A DNA stretch of 64,000 nt from Bacteroidetes bacterium RIFCSPLOWO2_12_FULL_35_15 (GTDB lineage: Bacteria > Bacteroidota > Bacteroidia > 2-12-FULL-35-15), in contig MEPB01000070.1 of the NCBI GenBank assembly GCA_001769385.1, positions 62,001-126,000 of the forward strand, written 5' to 3'. The translations under genes and the position numbers were made by a program. The notes beneath the pieces were generated by a model. That model worked only from the letters and a program-made list of their open reading frames with translations, had not been told where the DNA came from and made no database searches. Shown here piece after piece: positions 1 to 10,297 of this stretch. The first letter of the stretch is position 1, and each line of letters opens with the position of its first letter.

Positions 1-84
1 AAAAAAGGAGCCGACATTAATTTAAAAAATACAGATGAAAGTTTTCATAGTGACACTATTGACAAAGGTTATGAGAAGTTTTAG
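1..84 (+). CDS. C-terminal end of an upstream gene (partial)
   Basis: The first 27 codons read openly in frame 1 and stop at TAG 82-84. The tail is hydrophilic and ends in GYEKF. The 5' part lies outside the window, so no function can be assigned. Acidic tails ending in an aromatic-rich pentapeptide-like sequence are common on chemoreceptors, and the position just before a cheY-cheA-cheW set would suit a methyl-accepting protein, but this is only inference. Confidence 0.5.
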   Translation, partial: KKGADINLKNTDESFHSDTIDKGYEKF

Positions 85-119
85 AAATAATTAATTGCTG
101 ATTAAAACTAACTTACTAT

Positions 120-422
120 ATGCAAATTTCTTTACAACCATCAAACAGAACAAAAGTTAGAAAAACAAAAATGTTTATTGAAGGGTTTTTAACAATTCAA
201 TACGCAGGCCAGTTTTTAGAAAAAACAAAAGACACATTGTGTAATTATGACATTATTGATATTGTTGTGAAGAACGTTCAAGATATAGATTTAACTTTTA
301 TTCAACTAATTGTTTCAATGAAAAAGGTTAAGGAAGAAAAGAAAATTAAAATAATATATGAGCTAAGTAGCGAGCATAACAATTTGTTAAAGAACTGCGG
401 ATTCGAAAATCTATTTATTTAA
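120..422 (+). CDS. STAS-domain protein
   Basis: This is a 100-residue single-domain protein with the STAS (anti-sigma-factor antagonist) pattern: alternating strands, then a DxT-x-x-Q turn (DLTFIQL) where family members carry the phosphorylatable Ser/Thr, followed by a helix and an IIYELSS strand. STAS proteins act as phospho-switches that bind kinase-like partners. It lies 36 bases after the preceding stop and upstream of the first cheY-cheA set, so it probably feeds partner-switch information into that system. A SpoIIE phosphatase and a SiaB kinase are encoded further downstream, but a link to them is speculative. The start is the only ATG that gives the full domain. Confidence 0.7.
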   Translation: MQISLQPSNRTKVRKTKMFIEGFLTIQYAGQFLEKTKDTLCNYDIIDIVVKNVQDIDLTFIQLIVSMKKVKEEKKIKIIYELSSEHNNLLKNCGFENLFI

Positions 423-479
423 AATAGATTTTTTCCATCCCATTGAATTTATAAAAATCATTTATAAAATAAATTAATT

Positions 480-908
480 ATGAAAAAAAAAATTCTATAC
501 TTCCTATTCTTTTTTTCCTCACAGGTATTTTTTGCACAAGATGCTCCTAAGCTGGACTCTATTACGAAAAAGGAAAAGCCTAAACTCTCATTTAAGATGA
601 TTGGTTCAGTAACAATGAGTATGCATAAGCATAATGATACCTCTTTGGTTTCAACATTCCTGAATTTTGGTGGACCAGGTCTTCGATTAGAATATGGTAA
701 GTTAGCTGTTTCTTATTGTATGTTCCCATCACTGCGATTCTTTCAAAGTGGTAAAGATAAAACATTGACTGCTGTACCAATTTTAGGAACTGGTCTTCAA
801 TTGAGTTATAAAAAAATTGCACTTGCTTTTCCAATGTATTATTTAGCAAGTCCGCGAACAAAAAATAATATATGGATTATGAGTATAGGACTCGGTTATA
901 AATTATAA
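480..908 (+). CDS. Small secreted, outer-membrane-like protein of unknown function
   Basis: The 142-residue product begins with a clear signal peptide (KKK, a Phe-rich core, cleavage near FFAQ-DA). The mature part has alternating hydrophobic/polar strands and ends in an aromatic-rich segment terminating GLGYKL, which resembles a small beta-barrel or beta-rich outer-membrane protein. I do not recognise the family. It stands between the STAS gene and cheY with short spacers and could be co-transcribed with them. Confidence 0.6.
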   Translation: MKKKILYFLFFFSSQVFFAQDAPKLDSITKKEKPKLSFKMIGSVTMSMHKHNDTSLVSTFLNFGGPGLRLEYGKLAVSYCMFPSLRFFQSGKDKTLTAVPILGTGLQLSYKKIALAFPMYYLASPRTKNNIWIMSIGLGYKL

Positions 909-985
909 AAAAGGTTTTATAACATAAAAATTGACACTATCATATACTCTATTTATTACAAACACTTGTTAGTAAAAAATAATAA

Positions 986-1351
986 ATGAAAAAAAGAATC
1001 TTAATTATAGATGATTCTGAAAGCATACGTGAACTGCTTGGCAATGCGCTTGAAAATGCGGGGTATGATGTTATTAAAGCAATTGATGGAAAAGATGGTG
1101 TTTCGAAATTAGAAGAACCTAATATTTTCCTGATAATTTCTGACTTAAATATGCCGCAAATGGATGGAATTGAAGTAATAAAACATTTGCGCAAACATCC
1201 GGTATATCAATTCACACCTATTATTGTTTTAACAACCGAATCGCAGGAAGCTAAACGAATGGAGGCAAAAGAAGCTGGCGCTACAGGTTGGATGACAAAA
1301 CCTTTTAATACAGATAAATTAATAACCGTTATTAAAAAGATTATTCGCTAA
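986..1351 (+). CDS. cheY: CheY-like single-domain response regulator
   Basis: The 121-residue receiver domain has the acidic pair D9-D10, phospho-acceptor Asp53 in SDLNMPQMDG, the switch Thr (VLTTES) and the Lys in the TKPF motif. There is no output domain, so it works by binding a target, as CheY does. The stop overlaps the cheA start by one base (TAATG at 1349-1353), so it is translationally coupled to the kinase that most likely phosphorylates it. This is the first of three stand-alone CheY genes in the window and the most canonical in sequence. Confidence 0.9.
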   Translation: MKKRILIIDDSESIRELLGNALENAGYDVIKAIDGKDGVSKLEEPNIFLIISDLNMPQMDGIEVIKHLRKHPVYQFTPIIVLTTESQEAKRMEAKEAGATGWMTKPFNTDKLITVIKKIIR

Positions 1352-3417
1352 TGGATAATATGAAACACATATATATCGAGGAGGCCAAGGAGTTATTTGA
1401 AAGTCTCGAAAAATCATTATTAGTTCTCGAAAAATTCCCGAATGACAAAACGGCTATAAGTGAAGTTTTTCGGATAATGCACACAATAAAAGGAAGTAGC
1501 GGCATGTTTGGCTATACAAACATTACACAGTTTCTTCACAATCTCGAAACAATATACGATTTGATCAGAAATGAAAAACGTCAACTTTCCAAAGAAATAC
1601 TTGATGTTACGCTTCAATCACTCGATCATTTGAAAGTAATAATACATGATGATGAATTAATTTTCGGTAATAATAAAAAAAAGCATAACGAACTTTTAAT
1701 AACAATTGAATTTCTTATTAATGAAAATGGGGCGGAAAAAACTGAATCCATTATTGAAAACGAGGAAGCGGTGTCGTCATTAGAATGGAGCACATACTAC
1801 ATTAAGTTTATCCCTAGTGTTGAAATTTTAAAAAAGGGAACGAACCCTCTTTATTTAATCGATGAACTTCATTCTTTGGGAGAATGTATTGCTTTGCCAA
1901 GAATGAAAGAACTGTGTAGTCTTGAACTTACAGATCCTTCATGTTGTTACACTGCCTGGGAAGTTTTTATTGCCAGCAATTCAAGTATTGAAACGTTAAA
2001 AGAAGTGTTTGTATTCGTTGAAAATGAATGCACTTTAACCGTTTCAGAAATAGCACCTTTTAATTTAATTGCCGATAAAACTTTTTGCAATACCTTTTGT
2101 TCAAATACCCTTGAGGCTGATTTTATAAATACAGAAGACATAAATGAATGGGTGGATAATCAAATTCAGAATGAGAATAAACAATCAAATTCTAAAGCGA
2201 TTACTGTACCAAAACATTACACCGAAATAATAAATCAAAAGGAAAAAAGTATAACGAGCATACGTGTTTCATCCGATAAATTAGATGAACTGATGGGCAT
2301 AGTGAGTGAACTTGTAACTACTCAAGCCGGCTTAAAATTACTTGCAGAAAATACAAATAACATGCATTTAGATGCTTTTTCCGAAACCATTGAAAAGCTG
2401 ACAAGAAGATTAAGAGATGTTTCATTTGGCATGACCTTAATTCCTGTAAATACAATGTTCGGACGTTTTCAAAGACTCGTTCGCGATATCTCATATGATT
2501 TAAACAAAGAAATTGACTTCGTTACCGAAGGTGGCGAAACAGAATTAGACAAAACAATTATCGAAAGCCTTACAGATCCTTTGATGCATATATTACGAAA
2601 CTGCTTAGATCATGGTATTGAAAATGCAGAAGAACGAAAGAAAAAAGGGAAATCACCAAAAGGTAAAATTACATTAAAAGCATACTATTCAGGAGCATCG
2701 GTTTACATACAGGTTTCAGATGATGGCAAAGGTATAGATCTCGATAAAATAAGATCCAAAGCAATTGAAAAAGGTTTAATTCAGCACGATTCTATAATGA
2801 GCGATAAGGAAATTCTTGAGCTTATTTATGCTCCGGGTTTTTCCACAGCCGAAAAAATTACGGGTGTTTCCGGTCGCGGTGTTGGGATGGATGTTGTTAA
2901 ACGCAATATTTCCAATTTGCATGGGGAAATAAGTACAGAAACAGAAATTGACCAAGGATCCAAATTTAGTATTAAACTTCCTCTAACGCTATCAATCATT
3001 GATGGTTTACTCGTGAAAATTGGAAACGTTTTTTATATAATTCCTTTGTCGGTTGTTGATAAATGTTATGAAGTAAAAAGAAACGAGCTTGATAATTTTA
3101 ATAAACTAATTGTTTTTGATGGGAACCAAATTCCATTTTTAGATTTAAGAGTAGAGTTTGAAGTTCATGAAAAGGAACCCCTGATTCAGCACGTAATAGT
3201 AGTAAATAATGAAGATAGAAAAGTCGGACTAGGTATCGATTCAATTGTTGGTGAGTATCAAGCGGTAGTAAAACCATTAGGAAAACATTATAATGGTCAG
3301 GATTATATTTCTGGAGCAACAATACTTGGAGATGGCACTATTGCATTAGTCTTGGATTCAAACAGAATAATAAAAAGATATAAAATTAACCATTTAAGAA
3401 CGGAGGAATTAGTATGA
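1351..3417 (+). CDS. cheA: Chemotaxis histidine kinase CheA
   Basis: This 688-residue CheA has, in order: an Hpt domain with phospho-acceptor His44 (MHTIKGSSG); a second globular region at about 150-225, in the place of the P2 response-regulator docking domain; a P3 dimerisation segment (about 270-345); the P4 ATPase with N-box HILRNCLDHGIE, D-box DDGKGID and G-box SGRGVGMDVV; and a C-terminal CheW-like P5 domain. It passes phosphate to CheY and CheB in a receptor-CheW array. It overlaps cheY by one base and cheW by four. All expected catalytic motifs are intact. It is a paralogue of the CheA at 14,479. Confidence 0.96.
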   Translation: MDNMKHIYIEEAKELFESLEKSLLVLEKFPNDKTAISEVFRIMHTIKGSSGMFGYTNITQFLHNLETIYDLIRNEKRQLSKEILDVTLQSLDHLKVIIHDDELIFGNNKKKHNELLITIEFLINENGAEKTESIIENEEAVSSLEWSTYYIKFIPSVEILKKGTNPLYLIDELHSLGECIALPRMKELCSLELTDPSCCYTAWEVFIASNSSIETLKEVFVFVENECTLTVSEIAPFNLIADKTFCNTFCSNTLEADFINTEDINEWVDNQIQNENKQSNSKAITVPKHYTEIINQKEKSITSIRVSSDKLDELMGIVSELVTTQAGLKLLAENTNNMHLDAFSETIEKLTRRLRDVSFGMTLIPVNTMFGRFQRLVRDISYDLNKEIDFVTEGGETELDKTIIESLTDPLMHILRNCLDHGIENAEERKKKGKSPKGKITLKAYYSGASVYIQVSDDGKGIDLDKIRSKAIEKGLIQHDSIMSDKEILELIYAPGFSTAEKITGVSGRGVGMDVVKRNISNLHGEISTETEIDQGSKFSIKLPLTLSIIDGLLVKIGNVFYIIPLSVVDKCYEVKRNELDNFNKLIVFDGNQIPFLDLRVEFEVHEKEPLIQHVIVVNNEDRKVGLGIDSIVGEYQAVVKPLGKHYNGQDYISGATILGDGTIALVLDSNRIIKRYKINHLRTEELV

Positions 3418-3953
3418 CCCAATTAGTTGCTACAGAAAAAGGGATTTTAAAATCGTATTTAACTTTTCAACTAAATGAAGAAAAGTTTGCAGTTAATGTT
3501 GGCCAGGTAATCGAAATTGTGGAAGTCCCTAATATTACTAAAATCCCTAATTCACCAACTTACTTGCTTGGAGTAATAAATCTCAGAGGGAGCATTCTTC
3601 CTGTTGTTGATGCTCGTATAAAATTCGGATTAAAAGCAAATGAATATACTGTAAATACATGTATCCTAGTGTTACAACTCTTGTTGGACGATGAGCAAAT
3701 TATGCTTGGCGCTTTGGTTGATGCTGTAAATGAAGTATTCGATGTTGAGCAAGAACAGATACAACCTTTTCCTGCCATAGGCACAAGTTATAAAGCTGAA
3801 TTTATAAAAGGAGTTATTAAAGACAAAGATCAATTTGTCTTTATTTTGAATATTGATAAAGTGTTTTCAGTAATGGAAATGGAGTCCATAAAAATTGTTC
3901 AGGAAAATATAATAGGGACAGATAAGAAAGAGAATCAAAAGACAGTAGAATAA
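3414..3953 (+). CDS. cheW: CheW coupling protein
   Basis: The 179-residue product is a single CheW domain, showing the family signature of a strand, then VGQVIEIVEVPNITKIPNS and YLLGVINLRGSILPVVDAR. CheW links chemoreceptor tips to the P5 domain of CheA. The start ATG overlaps the CheA stop (ATGA, 3414-3417), so the two are translationally coupled and should be partners. The last 20 or so residues are a charged tail outside the domain. Confidence 0.95.
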   Translation: MTQLVATEKGILKSYLTFQLNEEKFAVNVGQVIEIVEVPNITKIPNSPTYLLGVINLRGSILPVVDARIKFGLKANEYTVNTCILVLQLLLDDEQIMLGALVDAVNEVFDVEQEQIQPFPAIGTSYKAEFIKGVIKDKDQFVFILNIDKVFSVMEMESIKIVQENIIGTDKKENQKTVE

Positions 3954-4003
3954 CTAAAATAAGTAATTTTTAATATTAATTTATTTAAAAGTAATTTGAA
4001 AAA

Positions 4004-4411
4004 ATGGAACTACTAAAATGGACTGATGATTACAGCGTGGGAATAGTAATAATTGATTACCAGCATAAACGCTTAGTTATGTTAATTAATAAACTGTATG
4101 ATTCAATGCTTGAAGGAAAAACGATGGAGTCCATAACAGAGATATTTGAAGGACTGGAGGATTATATAAAAAATCATTTCGAAACCGAAGAAAGTTTTTT
4201 TAAGGAATTTAATTACGAAGATATGAAAACACATATTAAAGAACATAAAGTTTTTGTGGATCAAATTTCTCAATTAAAAAAAGATTATTTATCAGGTAAA
4301 AATACTGTTTCGGTAGAGTTACTGGATTTTTTGAAGAATTGGTTAAGTGAACATATCCTTGGGTCGGATAAAAAATATATTTCTTGCTTTAAGGAAAATG
4401 GTGTTATTTAA
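4004..4411 (+). CDS. Bacteriohemerythrin (O2-binding di-iron protein)
   Basis: This 135-residue four-helix protein keeps the complete di-iron ligand set of hemerythrins: His21, His58, Glu62, His77, His81, His117 and Asp122. It begins with the typical LLKWTDDYSVGI segment. Stand-alone bacteriohemerythrins bind O2 reversibly at a di-iron centre and may store, carry or sense it. Its position inside a che operon (50 bases after cheW and before cheR) suggests it supplies oxygen or redox information to the array. Fusions of hemerythrin to chemoreceptors are known, so this could be the unfused form. The coupling itself is inferred. Confidence 0.93.
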   Translation: MELLKWTDDYSVGIVIIDYQHKRLVMLINKLYDSMLEGKTMESITEIFEGLEDYIKNHFETEESFFKEFNYEDMKTHIKEHKVFVDQISQLKKDYLSGKNTVSVELLDFLKNWLSEHILGSDKKYISCFKENGVI

Positions 4412-4509
4412 GTATCATCAAACAAATTCAACGAGTAATCAAAAATGGTTTACAAGTAAAGCCAATTCAAATTTTTATTCTTGCATAACTTACAACCTTA
4501 AAACTTCAA

Positions 4510-5370
4510 ATGGATAAGTTAAAAAGTACTATAAGTAATGATTTTCATTCATCTAAAATGTCTGAATCAGATTTTAAGGTGCTAAGTGAATTTATTTACA
4601 AAGAATATGGTATTAAAATGCCTCCTTCTAAAAAAATATTACTTGAAAGCCGACTGCAAAAACGACTCAAAGCAAACCATATTGATACTTTTAAAGAATA
4701 TTGCGAATATGTGTTTTCCGAAAAGGGAAATGAAACAGAAATAGTTCACATGATAGATGTGGTTTCAACTAATAAAACTGATTTTTTCAGAGAACTTGCT
4801 CATTTCGAATATATGAACGAAGTATTACTTCCTTCATTTACTTCACAAAATAGTAATGAAATCAAGATCTGGAGCTCAGCATGCTCAAGCGGTGAAGAAC
4901 CCTATACTATTGCAATGGTAATGAGTGAATATAATCTGCAACATTCACCAATAAATTTTCACATACTTGGAACAGATATTTCAAGCGCAGTGCTTCATAA
5001 AGCTGAAAATGCGATTTATGCTGAAGACAGAATAAAAGAAATTCCACATTCTATTCTGAGAAAATATTTTTTAAAAAGTAAGGATCTAACAAAACCAACA
5101 GTACGGGTGGTTTCTGAAATAAGAAAAAAGGTCGCTTTCTGCAGATTAAACCTGATGGCCGATAATTACCCTATCTCTGAAAGTTTTGATATTATTTTTT
5201 GTAGAAATGTACTTATCTATTTCGACCGGATAACGCAAGAGAAAGTAATTGGCAAACTGTGTGAAAAACTTAAACCGAACGGGACATTTTTTCTTGGACA
5301 TTCAGAATCATTACTTGGTATGGATTTACCTTTGAAAAACATAAAACCTACTATTTTTAAAAAAATATAA
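4510..5370 (+). CDS. cheR: Chemoreceptor methyltransferase CheR
   Basis: The 286-residue product has the all-alpha N-terminal CheR domain followed by the SAM-binding Rossmann fold with ACSSGEEPYTIAM, an acidic residue in GTDIS, and the late motif FDIIFCRNVLIYF. It methylates glutamates on chemoreceptors for adaptation. It is one of three CheR proteins in this window (others at 16,891 and 28,221). The 3' neighbour begins three bases after the stop, so they are one transcript. Confidence 0.95.
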   Translation: MDKLKSTISNDFHSSKMSESDFKVLSEFIYKEYGIKMPPSKKILLESRLQKRLKANHIDTFKEYCEYVFSEKGNETEIVHMIDVVSTNKTDFFRELAHFEYMNEVLLPSFTSQNSNEIKIWSSACSSGEEPYTIAMVMSEYNLQHSPINFHILGTDISSAVLHKAENAIYAEDRIKEIPHSILRKYFLKSKDLTKPTVRVVSEIRKKVAFCRLNLMADNYPISESFDIIFCRNVLIYFDRITQEKVIGKLCEKLKPNGTFFLGHSESLLGMDLPLKNIKPTIFKKI

Positions 5371-5373
5371 AAC

Positions 5374-6226
5374 ATGAATAGGTTAGAGGACATAGAGTTA
5401 TTAAAGGAACTCGAAGTAAGATTGTTAGAAAATAAACAAACTTTCGAAAAGCAGCAGTTGTTGATGTTGCAGCTTATTGAAACAAACAAAAAACTGGAGG
5501 AATCAGAAAAATTAAAATCACAATTTCTGTCTAATATCAGAAACGAAATTAATAATCCCTTAACTTCTATTCTGGTACTTTCTGATAATATAAAAAATAT
5601 GCAGCAAATAGATGAACATAAAATTCGATTATTTGCAGCGATGATTAGCGAAGAAGCAATTAAATTGGATTTTCAGTTTAAAAATATTTTTGTTGCCGCT
5701 GAAATTGAAGCTGGAGAGATTTCAATGCGACTAATAAAAACAGATGTGAAAGAAATAATTTCGACTATTGAGAAATTATTTACGCCTTTTTATTCTAGAA
5801 AAAATATTGAAATTAAAATAGAAAATAATTTACCTGAAGGGTACTTATTGAAAACCGACAATCAAAAACTGAATTTAATTTTGAGTAATCTCGTTGCAAA
5901 TGCAATAGAATACAGTTCAGCCGAAAGTGAAATTATCATTGCTGTTTTTCAAAAGGATAATAAAATACTATTTTCGATTCAGGATTTTGGAATAGGAATA
6001 TCGCCCGAAAATCATTCAATTATTTTTGATCGTTTTGTACAACTTGACAATGGAAGCAAGAAATCGCATAGCGGACATGGTATAGGTTTATCAATAGTAA
6101 AATCTCTACTAGATTTACTTGGTGGAACTATTGAGATAAATAGTAGCGAAGGTAATGGGAGTAAGTTTACTATCCTGCTGCCTGATAATATTGAACAAAA
6201 GGAGCAAAAAGAAATTTTGGAAGAAG

Positions 6227-6246
<20 letters not shown>
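5374..6246 (+). CDS. Histidine-kinase-like ATPase lacking the phospho-accepting His
   Basis: The 290-residue cytosolic protein has an N-terminal coiled coil (about 1-48), a HisKA-like helical hairpin, and a HATPase_c domain with N-box NLILSNLVANAIEYS, D-box QDFGIGIS and G-box HGHGIGLSI. In the H-box, normally a HE(I/L)xxPL motif, the His is replaced by Asn57 (FLSNIRNEINNPL), so classical autophosphorylation at that site is not possible. It has no sensor domain. It may act as a non-canonical kinase on another residue, an ATP-dependent scaffold, or a partner for CheA. It lies between cheR and cheD and its 3' end overlaps cheD. Confidence 0.85.
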
Positions 6247-7776
<1,530 letters not shown>

Positions 7777-7782
7777 TTAAAT

Positions 7783-8154
7783 ATGGGAAAAACAGTACTC
7801 ATTGTGGACGACTCGTTATACATGCGAACACAAATAAATGAAGCGCTAATAAAAGCAGGCTTCGAAATTATTGGGCAGGCTGCAAATGGCGAGCAAGCTA
7901 TAGAAATGGCACTAGAACTCAAGCCGGATCTTATTACGTTGGATAATATTCTGCCGGATATGATCGGAATTGATATTCTTAAAATCTTAAAACAGGAAGA
8001 GAAAATTGATTCAAAAGTAATTATGATTAGTGCCGTTGGTCAAGAGGCTGTGATAAAAGAAGGGATGGAACTTGGGGCATCTGATTACATTGTAAAACCA
8101 TTTACTCCTGAAGGCTTGGTAGTTGTGGTTAATAAGATAATGTTGGCGCCATAA
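7783..8154 (+). CDS. cheY: CheY-like response regulator
   Basis: This is a 123-residue receiver domain with D9-D10, phospho-acceptor Asp54 in TLDNILPDMIG and Lys in VKPF. It is not like the first CheY (986) but closely matches the CheY at 13,066: both share SLYMRT/SMYMRT, the LDNILPDMIG loop and ISAVGQE. The two therefore come from one duplication and probably have equivalent output roles in the two modules. It starts six bases after cheB and is the last gene before a long terminator hairpin. Confidence 0.93.
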   Translation: MGKTVLIVDDSLYMRTQINEALIKAGFEIIGQAANGEQAIEMALELKPDLITLDNILPDMIGIDILKILKQEEKIDSKVIMISAVGQEAVIKEGMELGASDYIVKPFTPEGLVVVVNKIMLAP

Positions 8155-8165
8155 AAAATATGGCT

Positions 8166-8220
8166 ATATAAAAACTGGTGTTACCCGAAATTAGTTTTCA
8201 GCTAACACAAGTTTTTATAT
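8166..8220 (+). terminator. Hairpin terminator after the first che operon
   Basis: An 18-base arm at 8166-8183 pairs with 8203-8220 with one mismatch, enclosing a 19-base loop. The 3' arm includes a run of five T. It sits just behind the second cheY and separates the main che operon from the CheC gene. Confidence 0.7.
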
Positions 8221-8290
8221 TTCATATTTGAAAGTGATACAAAAGAGAATGGAATTAAGAATCATCTATTAATAATTAAAAAATAGTTTT

Positions 8291-8920
8291 ATGAGCAGCT
8301 TAACAGAAATGGAAATGAGTACGATTAAAGATGTTTTAAATATTGGCTTTTCGAAAGCTGCTGAAACTTTATCTTTTTTTATGGCTGAAAAAATAAGTAT
8401 TGAAGCATTTGATTTTAAAATAGAAGAGATCGATTTTTATAAAAATAATTTTCGGTTTAAAGCGGACTCAAAGTATATATTAACAACTAAAATAATAGGA
8501 GAAATAAATGGTTCATGTTACCTGGTTTTCTCAAAAGCGGATACAGCAAAACTGTTTGAATTAGGTCTTCCCAAAAATTTAATTGAAGAAAGCGAAGATT
8601 ATAAAGAGATGTCAAAAGGCTTGTTACTGGAACTGGATAATATCGTTAGTGCTTCTGTTATTACTCAATTTGCAAACCTCTTAAAATGCAAAATGCATGG
8701 CGGAGTACCATCCATATGGGAAATGAAAGATAATTCAAACGCAGAGAAAGAGTTATTTGCCAATAATCTGGACGATTCCTATATTTTGAATTTTAAATCA
8801 AAATTTATTTCATCTTCAACAGCGGAAAATTTTTCACCGGAATTTATTTGGGTTTTAACACCAACATTTGTTGAAAAGGTGAAAGAAACGATCATTAGAA
8901 ATAGCAAAACAACAAACTAA
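8291..8920 (+). CDS. cheC: CheC-type CheY-phosphate phosphatase
   Basis: The 209-residue product resembles CheC/CheX proteins. The N-terminal helix reads TIKDVLNIGFSKAAETLS, equivalent to the CheC EIGNIGxGxAA motif but with Asp for the usual Glu. A second helix has ELDNIVSASVITQFANLL, keeping the E-x-x-N catalytic pattern. These phosphatases dephosphorylate CheY-P and often bind CheD. It follows the terminator after the che operon, so it may be transcribed separately. A paralogue lies at 16,244 with the same SASVITQF / TASVITQF segment. Confidence 0.82.
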   Translation: MSSLTEMEMSTIKDVLNIGFSKAAETLSFFMAEKISIEAFDFKIEEIDFYKNNFRFKADSKYILTTKIIGEINGSCYLVFSKADTAKLFELGLPKNLIEESEDYKEMSKGLLLELDNIVSASVITQFANLLKCKMHGGVPSIWEMKDNSNAEKELFANNLDDSYILNFKSKFISSSTAENFSPEFIWVLTPTFVEKVKETIIRNSKTTN

Positions 8921-8935
8921 AGAGTATTATATTTA

Positions 8936-9199
8936 ATGATTGCAGAAGTTAAAATATTGTTTTTTATTTTTCTAGCTTATATAATTGTGCTTATTCTAAT
9001 TAGATTGGTTCTTATAAAAAACGGTTTTTCATTTTCTGTATGCCCTTCATGCAAAAAAAAAATTACAAGAACAAAAAGAAATAAACTGTTGAGATTAACA
9101 GGAAGACTTACCTTAGGTGTTCTCTCCTTTAGGATAGTTAAATGTACCGAATGCAACTATAATGGTTTTTTTTTACGGAAATTTCGCCTGAAACATTAA
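8936..9199 (+). CDS. Small membrane protein with a zinc-ribbon
   Basis: The 87-residue protein starts with one hydrophobic helix (about 5-28) and continues into a basic domain with two Cys pairs, CPSC at about 38-41 and CTEC at about 72-75, which would form a zinc ribbon facing the cytoplasm. I do not recognise a named family. It starts 15 bases after the CheC gene, so the two are probably co-transcribed. Confidence 0.6.
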   Translation: MIAEVKILFFIFLAYIIVLILIRLVLIKNGFSFSVCPSCKKKITRTKRNKLLRLTGRLTLGVLSFRIVKCTECNYNGFFLRKFRLKH

Positions 9200-9507
9200 T
9201 AAATTAGCCTCCAGCACTGCTTTGTAGTTCTTGATTATTTTAAAAAGATGTAAAAAAAGCAGTCGAAAAAAGCAAGCTATTCTACTTTAAAAATGAGTTA
9301 TTAGATGCATGTTGAATATTAGTATGCTAACCTTAACGTCAAGTTTTTCATTTATTAGTTGAATTATCCTACGTATTTTATCGTACCCTAATTTATCAAA
9401 ACATGATATTCGTCATGTTTTTTACTTATTCGAAATGAGGTGTTAAAACGTATTGCCTTCCTCCCAATACATTCATTGCTTTGTATCATAAATTAAATCT
9501 ATAAAAA
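9200..9507. other. Intergenic stretch between the two che modules
   Basis: These 308 bases carry no convincing ORF. The clearest element is a 9-bp perfect inverted repeat at 9398-9406 and 9413-9421 (AAAACATGA / TCATGTTTT, 6-base loop) followed by T residues. It could be a weak terminator for the preceding gene or an operator for parA. No clean promoter match was found. Confidence 0.5.
9398..9421 (+). terminator. AT-rich hairpin upstream of parA
   Basis: A perfect 9-bp stem with a 6-base loop is followed by T bases. The stem contains only two G/C pairs, so it may equally be an operator dyad about 85 bases before the parA start. Confidence 0.35.
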
Positions 9508-10251
9508 ATGATTATTGCAATTTGCAATCATAAAGGAGGAACCGGTAAAACAACTACCACCATCAATTTGGGAAGGGCCTTGGCTTTGCGCAAAAAATCA
9601 GTGCTGTTGATTGATTTAGATTCTCAGGCAAACCTTAGCTATTCATTAGGAATAATTCCTAGTGAAAAAAATATAGGAGAAGTGTTATTTAAAAAACTTC
9701 CTTTGGATCAAGCTATCGTCAACAGAGAAGGAATGGATATTATTCCTGCAAACACAGATCTCCATGAATACGAAGAGTCGATCATAAAAAATAATTATGG
9801 TTACCTGCTTTTAAAAGATGCTATAGGAAATTTAAATTATGATTTTATTTTAATTGATTGTCCTCCTTCGCAATCAACCTTAAACATAAGCGCTTTTTGC
9901 GCTGCCGATAAAGTTTTGGTGCCAATGCTAATGGATGTATTAAGTCTTCAAGGCCTTAATCAGATATTAAAAACTATAAAAGAAGTAAAGGAAAACCTGA
10001 ATTCGAAATTAGAAATTTTAGGTGTGCTGGGTGTTTTGGTTGACGAGCGCAGGCAACTTACCCGAGAAATATTAGAACATATACAAAAAAATTATCCGGT
10101 TACAGTTTTTAATAATTATATCCATGCAAATGTAAAAGCCGCAGAGGCTCCATCGCACGGTGTATCCTTGTTAGAATATGCTCCTGCTTCACGGGGAGCA
10201 ACAGACTATATCGCTTTAGCAAACGAATTGCTTAAAATTTATAAAAACTGA
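9508..10251 (+). CDS. parA: ParA/MinD-family positioning ATPase
   Basis: The 247-residue product begins with the deviant Walker A motif KGGTGKTTT, then [16 protein letters not shown] and the Walker B region FILIDCPPS, which define the ParA/Soj family. No ParB gene or replication origin follows. Instead a soluble chemoreceptor gene starts 47 bases downstream, as for the ParA-like PpfA of Rhodobacter sphaeroides and ParC of Vibrio, which position chemosensory arrays. It most likely partitions the cytoplasmic array built by the next genes between daughter cells. Chromosome or plasmid partitioning is the less likely alternative. Confidence 0.9.
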   Translation: MIIAICNHKGGTGKTTTTINLGRALALRKKSVLLIDLDSQANLSYSLGIIPSEKNIGEVLFKKLPLDQAIVNREGMDIIPANTDLHEYEESIIKNNYGYLLLKDAIGNLNYDFILIDCPPSQSTLNISAFCAADKVLVPMLMDVLSLQGLNQILKTIKEVKENLNSKLEILGVLGVLVDERRQLTREILEHIQKNYPVTVFNNYIHANVKAAEAPSHGVSLLEYAPASRGATDYIALANELLKIYKN

Positions 10252-10297
10252 AAACATAATATCAGGAATTAATACTAACCAATTTAAAAATAAAAAC

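Noticed and set aside
6155-6226. Upstream start of cheD
   Set aside because: It adds a basic stretch without family support and lies inside the preceding kinase gene; ATG 6227/6230 fits CheD length.
9508-10251. Plasmid or chromosome partition locus
   Set aside because: No ParB gene, parS-like sites or replication genes are seen; the neighbours are chemosensory.
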